In this document: positions 15,072 through 23,523 of the stretch, one piece after another
How positions within the stretch are numbered: the stretch's first letter is position 1
Layout of the letters: every line of letters starts with the position of its first letter
Assembly: GCF_023195895.1 (NCBI RefSeq)
Contig: NZ_JALPRK010000002.1
Coordinates: forward strand, 248,001 to 312,000
Reading direction: 5' to 3'
From: Paenibacillus mellifer
Lineage (GTDB): Bacteria > Bacillota > Bacilli > Paenibacillales > Paenibacillaceae
DNA: 64,000 nucleotides
Program-made: the position numbers and the translations under genes
Notes under the pieces: generated by a model
Databases searched by the model: none
The model's input: the letters and a program-made list of their open reading frames with translations, nothing else
Told to the model about the DNA's origin: nothing

Positions 15072-15944
15072 ATGAAACCTTATCGCATAACAGAATTGGC
15101 TAATAAATATGTCAGTTATGACATGATCACCGCATACACGGCGCTTCCGGAGTTTCCGGTGCCCCGTGTTCGTTTGCTTTATACGTTTTTAAACGAGCGG
15201 GAGGGCCGGTCGCCCGAGTCGGCGGAAACCTGCGCGCTAGCGGCCTTCCTCGTGCAGCTAGGGATGGATACCCATGACCGAATTGATCTGGCATCCGGAC
15301 TCGGCGAAGCAACGCGGGCGATGCGTTCGCGTCAGCTCAAGGTGCTGGCCGGCGACTATTTCAGCGGCGTATTTTACCATTTGCTCGCGGGGGCCGGAGA
15401 GACGAATATGGTTCCTCTCATGAGTTCGGCAATCTGTGAGGTGAACCGCATGAAAGTCCAGCTGTACAGCAAATTGAAGCAGGTGGTATTGCCTGCAGAG
15501 GAGTACCTCAAGGAATGCGTCCATGTCAAAATGGGGCTTTTTCTTTCTTTTACGGAGCTGTTGGACAAGTCGGTGCAACAGGTGTGGCGGAAGCTGCTTG
15601 CAGAATTAAGCCGATGCGAGGTCATGCTGGATGAAATCCACGCTTCCTCTGAACTGCCGCACGATCGCAGAGGGTATGCTTACTTACGGATCATGGAAAC
15701 AGGGTCTTCCGAGGATAAGGATACGCTGTCGGCGCGCAAAGTGGGTGAGCGCGATTGGACGCTGATGCTTGTGAAATACAATGTGAAGGAACAGTTGATG
15801 TCCATGCTGCACCAATCAGTGGATCATGTTCAATCGCTGCTCCATGAATGTAATAAAGAAACGGTACGAACTGAGCTCAAATCCATTCTAGAGCCATTTA
15901 TCAACGTGCTGTCGCCGGCACGCCGTTCCGTGCAAGAAGGGTAG
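15072..15944 (+). CDS. hepS: Heptaprenyl diphosphate synthase, subunit I
   Basis: 290 residues. HepS is the small, non-catalytic partner of HepT; together they make the C35 side chain of menaquinone-7. The middle region GDYFSGVFYHLLAGAGE and ICEVNRMKVQLY is typical of HepS. The protein has no DDxxD motif, as expected for subunit I. It is the first gene of the operon; menG follows after 12 bp and hepT closes the operon three genes later. Confidence 0.88.
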   Translation: MKPYRITELANKYVSYDMITAYTALPEFPVPRVRLLYTFLNEREGRSPESAETCALAAFLVQLGMDTHDRIDLASGLGEATRAMRSRQLKVLAGDYFSGVFYHLLAGAGETNMVPLMSSAICEVNRMKVQLYSKLKQVVLPAEEYLKECVHVKMGLFLSFTELLDKSVQQVWRKLLAELSRCEVMLDEIHASSELPHDRRGYAYLRIMETGSSEDKDTLSARKVGERDWTLMLVKYNVKEQLMSMLHQSVDHVQSLLHECNKETVRTELKSILEPFINVLSPARRSVQEG

Positions 15945-15956
15945 GGAGATAAGCAG

Positions 15957-16685
15957 ATGAGTCAATCGTCTTCATCCGAGACCAAAGAACAGTTCGTTCA
16001 CTCCGTATTCGAAAGCATTGCTCCGAAATACGATATGATGAACGACCTGCTCAGCTTCAGACGCCACAAAGCGTGGCGGAAATTCACGATGGCCAAAATG
16101 AATATGTCCCACGGGGATACGGCCCTTGATTTGTGTTGTGGCACCTGCGATTGGACGATAAGTATGGCTGAGGCCAGCGGAGGACCGATCGTTGGCTTGG
16201 ACTTTAGCGAACAGATGCTGGAGTACGGTCGTCGCAAGGTCAGTGAACGCCATATGGATTCGACGATTTCCTTGATTCAAGGGAATGCGATGGAACTGCC
16301 GTTTGAAGACAATAAGTTCGACTACGCTACGATTGGCTTCGGTTTGCGGAACGTACCCGATTTGCGCCAAGTGCTGCAGGAAATGCAGCGCGTCGTGAAA
16401 CCCGGAGGCAAGGTCATCTGCTTGGAATTGTCCAAGCCGACCTGGCAGCCGTTCAAAGGACTTTATTACTTTTACTTTCAGAAAATGCTTCCGATGCTTG
16501 GCAAGTTAGTAGCAAAACGGTATGAGCAGTACAAATGGCTCCCCGATTCCCTCGTTCAATTTCCCGGCAGAGTGGAGTTGGCGGAGGTCTTCCGTGAGAC
16601 GGGGCTAGCCCAAGTCGAAGCGTATCCTTTAACCGGCGGGATCGCCGCCTTGCACATCGGAACGAAGGAGACGCAGCATGTTTAA
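15957..16685 (+). CDS. menG: Demethylmenaquinone methyltransferase
   Basis: Class I SAM methyltransferase that methylates demethylmenaquinone in the last step of menaquinone synthesis. The motif FESIAPKYDMMNDLLS begins the UbiE/MenG signature; the SAM site ALDLCCGTCDWT is at about residues 58-69 (cysteines where VGCGTG is commonest), and GFGLRNVPD is the second signature. 242 residues. Its last 8 bases overlap the UbiA-like gene. Confidence 0.95.
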   Translation: MSQSSSSETKEQFVHSVFESIAPKYDMMNDLLSFRRHKAWRKFTMAKMNMSHGDTALDLCCGTCDWTISMAEASGGPIVGLDFSEQMLEYGRRKVSERHMDSTISLIQGNAMELPFEDNKFDYATIGFGLRNVPDLRQVLQEMQRVVKPGGKVICLELSKPTWQPFKGLYYFYFQKMLPMLGKLVAKRYEQYKWLPDSLVQFPGRVELAEVFRETGLAQVEAYPLTGGIAALHIGTKETQHV

Positions 16686-17550
16686 GAAAATCGTGATTTT
16701 CCTGCAAATGATCAAATTTGAACATACGGTGTTTGCCTTGCCATTCGCTTTTATGGGTGCGTTACTTGGATCCGAAGCGATTAACCATGTACTGCCGTCT
16801 TGGGAACAGATCGGCTGGGTGTTGCTGGCTATGTTCGGCGCACGCAGCGCGGCAATGGGCCTGAATCGTCTGATCGACCGGGTCAGTGACGCCAAGAACC
16901 CTCGGACCGCTAACCGCGCAATTCCGGTGGGCCTTCTGAAAATTGGCGAAGTGGTGTTGTTCGTGATTGCTTCCTTTGCGCTGTTATTCTGGGCAGCCGC
17001 AGAGTTGCATCCACTGGCGCTTAAGCTGTTACCGATCGCTGTCATCATGCTGGTATTGTATTCGTACACAAAACGTTTCACCTGGCTCTGCCACGTTGTG
17101 CTTGGTTTGACAATCGCCCTGGCCCCGCTTGGCGGGTGGGCGGCCGTAACTGGACAAGTTGACTGGACAGCGATGGTCTTCTTCGCAACCATTACGTTCT
17201 GGATTGCTGGTTTTGATATTATCTATGCTTGTCAGGATGTGGAGTTCGACACGAAAGAAGGCCTTCATTCCATTCCTGTACGGTTTGGAGTTGCCAAATC
17301 GCTTAAAATCGCTCAAGCGTTTCATATCATCACCGCGATCGGTTTCATCGCTTTGCTGTTGATGACAGATTTGGGCTGGTGGTACATCGCGGGTATGGTT
17401 ATCGCTTATATCATTTTGTTTTATGAGCATCATATCGTATCCCCTGGCGATCTCAGTCGCCTGCAAACCGCGTTTTTTACCATGAACGGCGTGCTTAGCA
17501 TCGTAGTGTTTTCCTTCACATTGATTGATTTGGTGGTGCGTCATAACTAA
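16678..17550 (+). CDS. mqnP: UbiA-family prenyltransferase (MqnP, futalosine menaquinone pathway)
   Basis: 290-residue polytopic membrane protein with 8-9 hydrophobic helices. The first aspartate motif appears as NRLIDRVSDAKNPRTANRAIP and the second as DIIYACQDVEFDTKEGLHSIP; these bind the prenyl diphosphate through Mg2+. In B. subtilis the equivalent step is done by MenA on a different substrate. Standing with mqnA and a UbiX-like gene, this one most likely prenylates the 1,4-dihydroxy-6-naphthoate product of the futalosine route. Assignment to MqnP is from context. Confidence 0.85.
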   Translation: MFKKIVIFLQMIKFEHTVFALPFAFMGALLGSEAINHVLPSWEQIGWVLLAMFGARSAAMGLNRLIDRVSDAKNPRTANRAIPVGLLKIGEVVLFVIASFALLFWAAAELHPLALKLLPIAVIMLVLYSYTKRFTWLCHVVLGLTIALAPLGGWAAVTGQVDWTAMVFFATITFWIAGFDIIYACQDVEFDTKEGLHSIPVRFGVAKSLKIAQAFHIITAIGFIALLLMTDLGWWYIAGMVIAYIILFYEHHIVSPGDLSRLQTAFFTMNGVLSIVVFSFTLIDLVVRHN

Positions 17551-18167
17551 TGGATAAAGCAAAAATGATCGTCGTCGGCATTACAGGAGCCAGCGGTTCG
17601 ATTTACGGGGTGAAGCTGGTCGAGACGTTATTAGGCATGAACTTCCTTGTGCATCTCGTCGTCTCCAATGCAGGGTGGCGAGTGATCAAGGAAGAACTGG
17701 GCTGGAACACGAGCGACCGAGAGGCTGCGCTGCAAGAACATTTCGGCGCGCTTCCCGGGAAGCTGGTGTATCATCCCATTGCCGATATCGGTGCCTCCAT
17801 CGCCAGCGGCTCTTTTCTCACCCATGGTATGATCGTGATGCCTTGCTCGATGGGGACCCTGTCTTCGATCGCAAACGGAACATCGGACAACCTGATCGCA
17901 CGGGCAGCCGACGTCATGCTGAAGGAAGGCCGGCCGCTTGTGCTGGTACCTCGCGAAACGCCGCTGCATGCTATCCATCTGGAGAACATGCTGAAGCTGG
18001 CAAGACTCGGTGTGCGGATGATTCCAGCGATGCCGGCATTTTATTTCGGGCCGCAGACGATTGACGATCTAGTCGCGTTTCTAGTCGGCAAAGTGCTCGA
18101 TAGTCTGGGGATTGAGCACGCGTTATTCAGAAGATGGGGGGATCAAGATGAACAGCAGGGAGAATAA
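17550..18167 (+). CDS. ubiX: UbiX-family flavin prenyltransferase
   Basis: 205 residues, a flavodoxin-like Rossmann protein. VGITGASGSIYGVKLVE at the N-terminus binds FMN; ASGSFLTHGMIVMPCSMGTLSSIANG and RPLVLVPRETPLHAIHLENM are UbiX signatures. UbiX makes the prenylated FMN used by UbiD-type decarboxylases, which in the futalosine route remove the carboxyl group before or after prenylation; no ubiD-like gene is in the window. Its ATG overlaps the stop of the previous gene. Confidence 0.9.
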   Translation: MDKAKMIVVGITGASGSIYGVKLVETLLGMNFLVHLVVSNAGWRVIKEELGWNTSDREAALQEHFGALPGKLVYHPIADIGASIASGSFLTHGMIVMPCSMGTLSSIANGTSDNLIARAADVMLKEGRPLVLVPRETPLHAIHLENMLKLARLGVRMIPAMPAFYFGPQTIDDLVAFLVGKVLDSLGIEHALFRRWGDQDEQQGE

Positions 18168-19017
18168 AGACATCCTCATCGGTAAAATCAGATATAGCAA
18201 CGTTTGGCCCGTATTTCACTATTTCGACGTCACGCGCCTGCCGCAAGCAAGTCAACTGGTCACCGAGGTGCCTTCGAAGCTAAACCGCCGGATGATCGGC
18301 GGCACGCTCGATATTTCCCCGGTGTCTTCTTTTGCTTACGGGTATGGTTCGGATCGCTTTCTGCTTCTACCGGATCTTTCGGTCAGCTCGAATGGACCCG
18401 TGAATTCGATTTTATTATTCACGCGAAAGCCGCCGGAGCAAATCGCGAACGGGCGGATCGCGCTTACGAATACTTCGGCTACATCAGTGAACCTGTTGAA
18501 AATCATCATGGAGAAGGCCTATGACGGCAAGCCGCAATACTGGGACAGCGAACCTGACCTGGATGCGATGATGGCCGAAAGTGACGGCGCACTGTTGATC
18601 GGCGATCACGCGATTCAGGCATCCTGGCGGGATCATGGTTATATCGTCACCGATTTGGGGGAAGTTTGGAAATCATGGACCGGTTATGGTATGACATTTG
18701 CGGTTTGGGCCGTTCAGAGAGAGTTCGCCGGAGCCAATGGTGACTATTTGGCCGAAGTGACGGAAGCCTTTGTGGATAGCAAACGTAAGAGCTTAACCGA
18801 CGTATCCCCGCTCGTAGCCAAAGCCTGCGCGGAGATCGGCGGCACGGTGGATTATTGGAGACATTATTTTACGCAAAACATTCGTTATGATTTTAACGAA
18901 TCGCACCGTCATGGACTTTCCTTGTATTTTGATTATGCCTACGAAATGGGCCTGCTGGACCATCAGGTAGAGCTGGAGATTTGGAGTCACAATTCGCTGA
19001 CACGGGTGAAAGAATGA
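18148..19017 (+). CDS. mqnA: Chorismate dehydratase MqnA
   Basis: 289 residues from ATG 18148 (GGGGGATC upstream; an earlier in-frame start at 18112 lacks a good site). A periplasmic-binding-like two-lobe fold: GKIRYSNVWPVFHYFD, PSKLNRRMIGGTLDISPVSSFAYG, and LLIGDHAIQASW are MqnA signatures. The enzyme converts chorismate to 3-enolpyruvylbenzoate, the first step of the futalosine menaquinone pathway. It overlaps the UbiX-like gene by 20 bp and hepT by 4 bp (ATGA). aroC, which makes chorismate, lies 5 kb downstream. Confidence 0.92.
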   Translation: MNSRENKDILIGKIRYSNVWPVFHYFDVTRLPQASQLVTEVPSKLNRRMIGGTLDISPVSSFAYGYGSDRFLLLPDLSVSSNGPVNSILLFTRKPPEQIANGRIALTNTSATSVNLLKIIMEKAYDGKPQYWDSEPDLDAMMAESDGALLIGDHAIQASWRDHGYIVTDLGEVWKSWTGYGMTFAVWAVQREFAGANGDYLAEVTEAFVDSKRKSLTDVSPLVAKACAEIGGTVDYWRHYFTQNIRYDFNESHRHGLSLYFDYAYEMGLLDHQVELEIWSHNSLTRVKE

Positions 19018-19988
19018 AACTACTGGATATTTTCGGTGCACTAAAAAAAGATATGGATTATATCGAACGGCAGCTGTACCGGAGCATCGACGGCGATGAC
19101 GAGTTGCTGAGCGAAACGTCCCTGCACCTGCTAAAAGCAGGCGGCAAACGGCTGCGACCGATCTTCGTGCTGCTTGGCGGGAAGTTTGGGAATTACGATC
19201 TGCAGAAACTGCAATATATTGCAGTGCCGCTGGAGCTCATCCACTCGGCGTCCCTTGTCCATGACGATGTCATCGATGATGCGGATACGCGACGGGGCAA
19301 AGCAACGGTCAAGTCGAAATGGGATAACCGGATCGCCATGTATACCGGCGACTACATTTACGCTAAAGCGCTGATGCAGGTATCCGAGCTGGGGAATCCA
19401 TACATACACCGCATTCTGGCCAAAGCGATGGTTCAGATGTCGATCGGGGAAATGGAACAGATTCGGGATTTTTTCAACACGGAGCAAAGCGTACGCAATT
19501 ATTTACTTCGCATTCGCCGTAAAACCGCCCTGCTGATCGCCATCAGCTGCCAGCTGGGAGCGATGGCGGCGGATGCCCCGGACAAGGTGAACGCTCTTCT
19601 GTACCGGTACGGTTATAACGTCGGTATGGCCTTCCAAATTCGCGATGATCTGCTCGATTTGTTTGGTACCGAGAAGTCGATTGGGAAACCTCCGGGCAGC
19701 GATATGCGGCAAGGCAATATCACGCTCCCCGTCCTCTTCGCCCTGCAGGAGCCAGGGCTGAGAGAGCCGCTGCTGCGGGAAATCCGCGGCATCCAGGCCG
19801 GGGATGGAAGCGGAGAGGTATCTCGGGCCATCGAAATGATCCGGACTAGTCCCGGGATTGGAAAAGCAGAGGAGCTGGCAGACCGTTTTATCGCGAAGGC
19901 GCTCGAGGCGCTGCAGCAGCTGCCGGTATCGGCGGCCCGCTCCCATTTGGAGGACATCGCGGAGTTTGTTAATAAACGCTCCTATTAA
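19014..19988 (+). CDS. hepT: Heptaprenyl diphosphate synthase, catalytic subunit II
   Basis: 324 residues from the ATG that overlaps the mqnA stop. All-helical trans-prenyl synthase: KAGGKRLRP (substrate binding), the first aspartate motif DDVIDDAD near residue 83, and the second DDLLD near 210. It condenses farnesyl diphosphate with isopentenyl diphosphate to the C35 chain together with HepS. GNITLPVLFAL follows, as in other polyprenyl synthases. Last gene of the operon. Confidence 0.95.
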   Translation: MKLLDIFGALKKDMDYIERQLYRSIDGDDELLSETSLHLLKAGGKRLRPIFVLLGGKFGNYDLQKLQYIAVPLELIHSASLVHDDVIDDADTRRGKATVKSKWDNRIAMYTGDYIYAKALMQVSELGNPYIHRILAKAMVQMSIGEMEQIRDFFNTEQSVRNYLLRIRRKTALLIAISCQLGAMAADAPDKVNALLYRYGYNVGMAFQIRDDLLDLFGTEKSIGKPPGSDMRQGNITLPVLFALQEPGLREPLLREIRGIQAGDGSGEVSRAIEMIRTSPGIGKAEELADRFIAKALEALQQLPVSAARSHLEDIAEFVNKRSY

Positions 19989-20104
19989 ATCTTGACGCTT
20001 TACCGACTTCGTAAGAATCTGGTAAAATGCAGGTGAAACCGCCTTCTTGGGAGGCCGGAATCTTCGTATCTCAAATGATGCTGTATAATTTCGGGAGGGG
20101 AACC

Positions 20105-20548
20105 ATGGAAAGAACGTTTTTAATGGTGAAGCCGGACGGCGTGCAACGCGGGTTGGTCGGCAGAATCATCAGCCGGTTCGAGGATAAAGGTTTTCAGTTA
20201 ATCGCAGGCAAGCTGGTTCAGGTGACTGAAGCCCAGGCGAAGAAGCATTACGCAGAGCACGAGGGCAAACCTTTCTTTGACGAGCTCGTCGGCTTCATTA
20301 CTTCCGGACCGGTATTTGCCATGGTGTGGGAAGGGGACGATGTTATCACCTTGTCCCGTATGGTCATCGGCAAAACGAAAGTCACGGAGGCGCTCCCTGG
20401 CACGATTCGCGGCGACTTTGCCGCCCATACGCCGTTTAATCTGATTCATGGTTCCGACGGGGTGGAAAGCGCGGAGCGGGAAATCGCCAATTTCTTTGCA
20501 CCGCAGGAGCTTGTGCAGTACACAAGAAGCGTGAGCCCATGGATCTGA
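20105..20548 (+). CDS. ndk: Nucleoside diphosphate kinase
   Basis: 147 residues from ATG 20105 with GGGAGGGG before it; the longer frame upstream has no ribosome site. Transfers phosphate between nucleoside di- and triphosphates through a phosphohistidine. [13 protein letters not shown] opens the fold, and the active-site histidine is in [16 protein letters not shown] at 20085 sits too close to the start to be a convincing promoter. The last 10 bp overlap cheR, the arrangement of ndk-cheR in B. subtilis. Confidence 0.97.
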   Translation: MERTFLMVKPDGVQRGLVGRIISRFEDKGFQLIAGKLVQVTEAQAKKHYAEHEGKPFFDELVGFITSGPVFAMVWEGDDVITLSRMVIGKTKVTEALPGTIRGDFAAHTPFNLIHGSDGVESAEREIANFFAPQELVQYTRSVSPWI

Positions 20549-21372
20549 ACCGGATGATCCCCGACCTACCTCGGGCAGACAACGCAGAGACGACACTGGA
20601 CCCCGATTACCTCGGCTTTATCCTCAGCATCAAGAAGAGCACGGGGATCGATTTAGCGCAATACAAGGAAGCGCAGATGAAACGGCGTCTGACGACGCTA
20701 CGCAACAAGAATGGCTATACGACATTTGCGGATTTCTATACGGCGATGATGAGTAACAAGCCGTTATTCTATGAATTTTTGGACAAGATGACCATTAACG
20801 TGTCCGAGTTCTGGCGTAACCCTAACCGTTGGGAAGTGCTGCGGGATTCGGTGCTGCAGGAGCTGGCGGCCGGACGTCCGAAGCTGAGGGTGTGGAGCGC
20901 GGCTTGCTCAACGGGAGAAGAGCCGTATACCCTGACGATGATCCTCGCGGATCTGGGGCTTCTGCCGAACACTTATCTGCTCGCGACGGATATTGACGAC
21001 GGAGCGCTGGGCAAAGCTCAGGAAGGGTTATATCTGGAGCGTTCACTGAAGGATGTGCCGAAAGCGGTGGCGGAGCGTTATTTTTCACCGGAGGGTCATA
21101 TGTTCCGGTTTGATCCCAAGCTGAAGAAAGCCGTGACGTTCAAGAAGCAAAACCTGCTGCTGGATACGTTCGAAGAGGGCTTCGACCTAATCGTTTGCCG
21201 CAACGTTATGATTTACTTTACGGAGGAAGCAAAACAAGGGCTTTATCATAAGTTTTCACGTGCACTTCGTCCAGGCGGCGTCTTGTTCGTCGGCAGCACG
21301 GAACAGATCTTCTCGCCCGGCCAATATGACCTGGAGGCGGCGGAGACGTTCTTCTACCGCAAGAAAGGGTAA
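20539..21372 (+). CDS. cheR: Chemotaxis protein methyltransferase CheR
   Basis: 277 residues. SAM-dependent methylation of glutamates on chemoreceptors, setting adaptation. N-terminal helical domain with [11 protein letters not shown], then the SAM pocket [27 protein letters not shown] and CRNVMIYF. The first ATG overlaps ndk; a second at 20554 is also possible. Other chemotaxis genes are not nearby, as in B. subtilis. Followed by a composite palindromic repeat in reverse orientation. Confidence 0.95.
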   Translation: MDLNRMIPDLPRADNAETTLDPDYLGFILSIKKSTGIDLAQYKEAQMKRRLTTLRNKNGYTTFADFYTAMMSNKPLFYEFLDKMTINVSEFWRNPNRWEVLRDSVLQELAAGRPKLRVWSAACSTGEEPYTLTMILADLGLLPNTYLLATDIDDGALGKAQEGLYLERSLKDVPKAVAERYFSPEGHMFRFDPKLKKAVTFKKQNLLLDTFEEGFDLIVCRNVMIYFTEEAKQGLYHKFSRALRPGGVLFVGSTEQIFSPGQYDLEAAETFFYRKKG

Positions 21373-21380
21373 GGGACGGA

Positions 21381-21594
21381 TTCGAAGATCTGAATTCAAG
21401 ATTCGATGCCGTTTCACTACTCACGAACTACTTCGCGATCCAAAGTTTTGGCTTCTTAGCGTCGAGAAGGTTGGATGAAGAGGGGAGTGAGTAGCGGAGC
21501 GTAGGGAAACCTACGTGAGCAACGGAGCGAGCATCTGAATTCAAGATTCGATGCCGTTTCACTACTCACGAACTACTTCGCGATAAGAAGCCAG
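21381..21594 (-). repeat. Dispersed palindromic repeat, composite copy D
   Basis: Read on the - strand: a 5' half (ATCGCGAAG ... ATCGAATCTTGAATTCAG), the hairpin CGTAGG-TTTC-CCTACG in GCTCA...CTCCGCTACTCA context, the 3' arm CCTTCTCGACGCTAAGAAGCC, then a second 5' half. The two 5' halves are an exact 52 bp direct repeat (21388-21439 and 21533-21584). The order full element then extra 5' half is the same as in E plus F at 35 kb. Confidence 0.8.
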
Positions 21595-21659
21595 TCCTAC
21601 GGTATATTCTTGACGGTTATTTCCTATACTTGGACCATACAGTCAATGGAGGTCAGGTC

Positions 21660-21833
21660 ATGGACAAGCGAAAAGTGATCGAAGCTTACCGGCGGGGGTT
21701 CTTGACGCCGCAGGAATGTGCGCAGGTACTGGGCATCGAAGGCCCGCATTTGAAAAGGATGCTGGAGGACTTTCCACTAGACCCTCGTCGCGCCGTTTCC
21801 TTAGAGAATCAACCCGCTTCGGGACTGAGATAG
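21660..21833 (+). CDS. Small protein of unknown function
   Basis: 57 residues from ATG 21660 with GGAGGT upstream; a longer in-frame start at 21630 has none. MDKRKVIEAYRRGFLTPQEC followed by AQVLGIEGPHLKRML reads like a short helix-turn-helix of the kind found in small DNA-binding regulators, but the protein is too small to place. It has its own terminator at 21871. Confidence 0.5.
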   Translation: MDKRKVIEAYRRGFLTPQECAQVLGIEGPHLKRMLEDFPLDPRRAVSLENQPASGLR

Positions 21834-21870
21834 GCCGAAGGATGGCCAGAACCAATTAATGATCGGCAAC

Positions 21871-21916
21871 AGCGTCGTGATTTCGCCAGACAGGGCGGGA
21901 TACGGCGCTTTTTTTA
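21871..21916 (+). terminator. Intrinsic terminator after the 57-residue protein
   Basis: AGCGTCGTGAT..CGCC pairs with GGCG..ATACGGCGCT with a few G-T pairs, then seven T. Confidence 0.75.
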
Positions 21917-21938
21917 CGTGGATGTATTGGAAGCGTTC

Positions 21939-21967
21939 TTGACAGCCGGAGAGGGTCTTCCTATAAT
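21939..21967 (+). promoter_or_regulatory. Perfect SigA promoter of the CNNM exporter leader
   Basis: TTGACA (21939-21944), 17 bp, TATAAT (21962-21967): both boxes and the spacing match consensus exactly. Transcription should start near 21974, 28 nt before a small leader ORF. A promoter this strong in front of an attenuator suggests control is by termination. Confidence 0.9.
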
Positions 21968-22001
21968 AATTAATAAATTCAGGTCAGGAGAGGTTTCATC
22001 G

Positions 22002-22085
22002 ATGAGCGATTCGGACGACCCGGAGAGTAGCAACACCGTAATTAACAAGAATAGCCTATTCGTCATCGACGGATTTCAGGCATAA
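22002..22085 (+). CDS. Putative 27-residue leader peptide of the CNNM gene
   Basis: MSDSDDPESSNTVINKNSLF and seven further residues, then TAA. The ATG has CAGGAGAGG about 8 bp upstream. The start of the peptide is acidic with a proline (DSDDPE), and its stop codon (22083-22085) lies inside the 5' arm of the strong terminator at 22078-22119. A ribosome reaching the stop would cover that arm and should prevent termination; one that falls off early would not. Acidic and proline-rich nascent chains weaken the ribosome at low Mg2+ in enterobacterial MgtL, so this may be a Mg2+ sensor for a Mg2+ exporter. That mechanism is a proposal. Confidence 0.55.
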   Translation: MSDSDDPESSNTVINKNSLFVIDGFQA

Positions 22086-22123
22086 TCTGCATCCATTTTT
22101 TTGGCTGCAGGTTATGCCTTTTT
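22078..22123 (+). terminator. Attenuator terminator before the CNNM exporter
   Basis: AGGCATAATCTGCA (22078-22091) and TGCAGGTTATGCCT (22106-22119) form a 14 bp stem with one G-T, followed by TTTTT. It stands about 60 bp before the structural gene and overlaps the leader ORF stop. Confidence 0.85.
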
Positions 22124-22185
22124 GCGTATATCCGCAGGGCGACAACCTCAAACTAAACTGGGGAAATTTTTGGAGGTGGAATGAA

Positions 22186-23523
22186 TTGTTGGAACTATTG
22201 GTCATTCTGATCTTAATTTTGATTAATGCTTTTTTTGCCGCATCAGAAATCGCCTTGATCTCCCTAAACGATAACAAAATCAAAGCGATGGCGGGACAGG
22301 GCCACCGGAAAGCGAAGGTCATCGTCGGTTTGCTCGGCGAGCCCAGCAAGTTCTTGGCCACGATTCAAATCGGGATTACCTTGGCGGGCTTTTTTGCCAG
22401 TGCCTTTGCCGGAGAGAGCTTTGCCGGTGACTTGGCTGCTTATCTGATTCGCCTCGGGTTGCCGATTTCCGAAAATGTGTTAAGTACAATCTCACTGATC
22501 GTGATTACGCTGCTGCTCTCCTATTTCCAATTGGTACTTGGAGAACTGGTGCCGAAGCGGGTCGCGATGAAAAAAGCCGAAGCCATGGCGATGTTCGCGG
22601 CCACGACGTTGTCGGTGTTGTCCAAAGCAACCGCACCGTTCGTGAAGCTGCTGACCACGTCCACGAACCTGCTCGTTCGACTGTTTGGCATCGATCCGAA
22701 TGCCACCGATGAGGAGGTCTCCGAGGAAGAGATCCGCATGATGCTGGACACCGGGGAGGAAATGGGGACAATTCAGCCGAGCGAACGGTTGATGATCAAC
22801 AATATTTTTGATTTCGATAACCTGACCGTATCGGATATCATGACGCACCGCATCGATGTCGTGGCGATTCCCGTGGATGCCGATCAACAAACTGTGGCCG
22901 AGATCGCTGACAAGGAGCAGTATACTCGGTTCCCGGTGTACGAGGAGACGGTCGACAACCTGATCGGAATTTTGCACAGCAAGGATTTGATCCGTTTTTT
23001 GCGCACCGGGGAGAAGGAAAACTGGAATTTGCAGGAGCTGGTGACGCCGCCGTATTTTATCCCGATATCGAAAAAAACAAATGAGCTCTTCGAGGAAATG
23101 CAGCAAAATCGCATCCATATGGCGATTGTGGTGGACGAATACGGCGGCACTGCCGGGATCGTGACGATGGAGGATTTGCTGGAGGAAATCGTCGGCAACA
23201 TCTATGACGAGCACGATGAGGAGGAGCGAGAATATGAGCAGATTGGCGAGGGCAGCTATCTGTTTAGCGGAACGATCTCGCTCGACGATGCCCAGGACAT
23301 CCTGGGTATCAAGCTGCCCATCGAACATTACGATACGCTAAGCGGTTTTATGATTGGGCAACTGAAGCGCATTCCGACGATCAACGAAAAGCCGGAGTTT
23401 GAATACGGCGGCTATGTGTTCGTTGTGCGCGAAGTTGGGCAGCATCGGATTCGCAAGCTGTCGGCTACCAAGCTGTCCGAACCGAAGCAGGTGTTTTCGG
23501 CCAATGTGGTTCCGGCTGAATAA
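22186..23523 (+). CDS. CNNM/CorC-family (HlyC) divalent-metal exporter
   Basis: 446 residues. An N-terminal DUF21/CNNM membrane domain (about 1-185, three to four helices, with NAFFAASEIALISL near the start and LGELVPKRVAM before the last helix), then paired CBS domains (VSDIMTHRIDVVAI and ELVTPPYFIPISKK) and a C-terminal CorC_HlyC domain. Family members such as B. subtilis MpfA (YhdP) protect against high Mg2+, probably by exporting it. The start is TTG 22186, 6 bp after GGAGGTGG; an ATG at 22181 is out of frame. Controlled by a leader ORF and terminator. Confidence 0.88.
   Translation: MLELLVILILILINAFFAASEIALISLNDNKIKAMAGQGHRKAKVIVGLLGEPSKFLATIQIGITLAGFFASAFAGESFAGDLAAYLIRLGLPISENVLSTISLIVITLLLSYFQLVLGELVPKRVAMKKAEAMAMFAATTLSVLSKATAPFVKLLTTSTNLLVRLFGIDPNATDEEVSEEEIRMMLDTGEEMGTIQPSERLMINNIFDFDNLTVSDIMTHRIDVVAIPVDADQQTVAEIADKEQYTRFPVYEETVDNLIGILHSKDLIRFLRTGEKENWNLQELVTPPYFIPISKKTNELFEEMQQNRIHMAIVVDEYGGTAGIVTMEDLLEEIVGNIYDEHDEEEREYEQIGEGSYLFSGTISLDDAQDILGIKLPIEHYDTLSGFMIGQLKRIPTINEKPEFEYGGYVFVVREVGQHRIRKLSATKLSEPKQVFSANVVPAE

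Noticed and set aside
20085-20090. TATAAT as the ndk promoter
   Set aside because: It would start transcription about 10 bases before the start codon, inside the ribosome site, and has no -35.
21388-21584. CRISPR-like direct repeat
   Set aside because: Only two copies of a 52 bp unit, 145 bp apart, explained by the composite palindromic repeat D; no further units or cas genes.
22181-22183. ATG start for the CNNM gene
   Set aside because: It is out of frame with the protein; the TTG at 22186 is in frame and has better spacing from GGAGGTGG.
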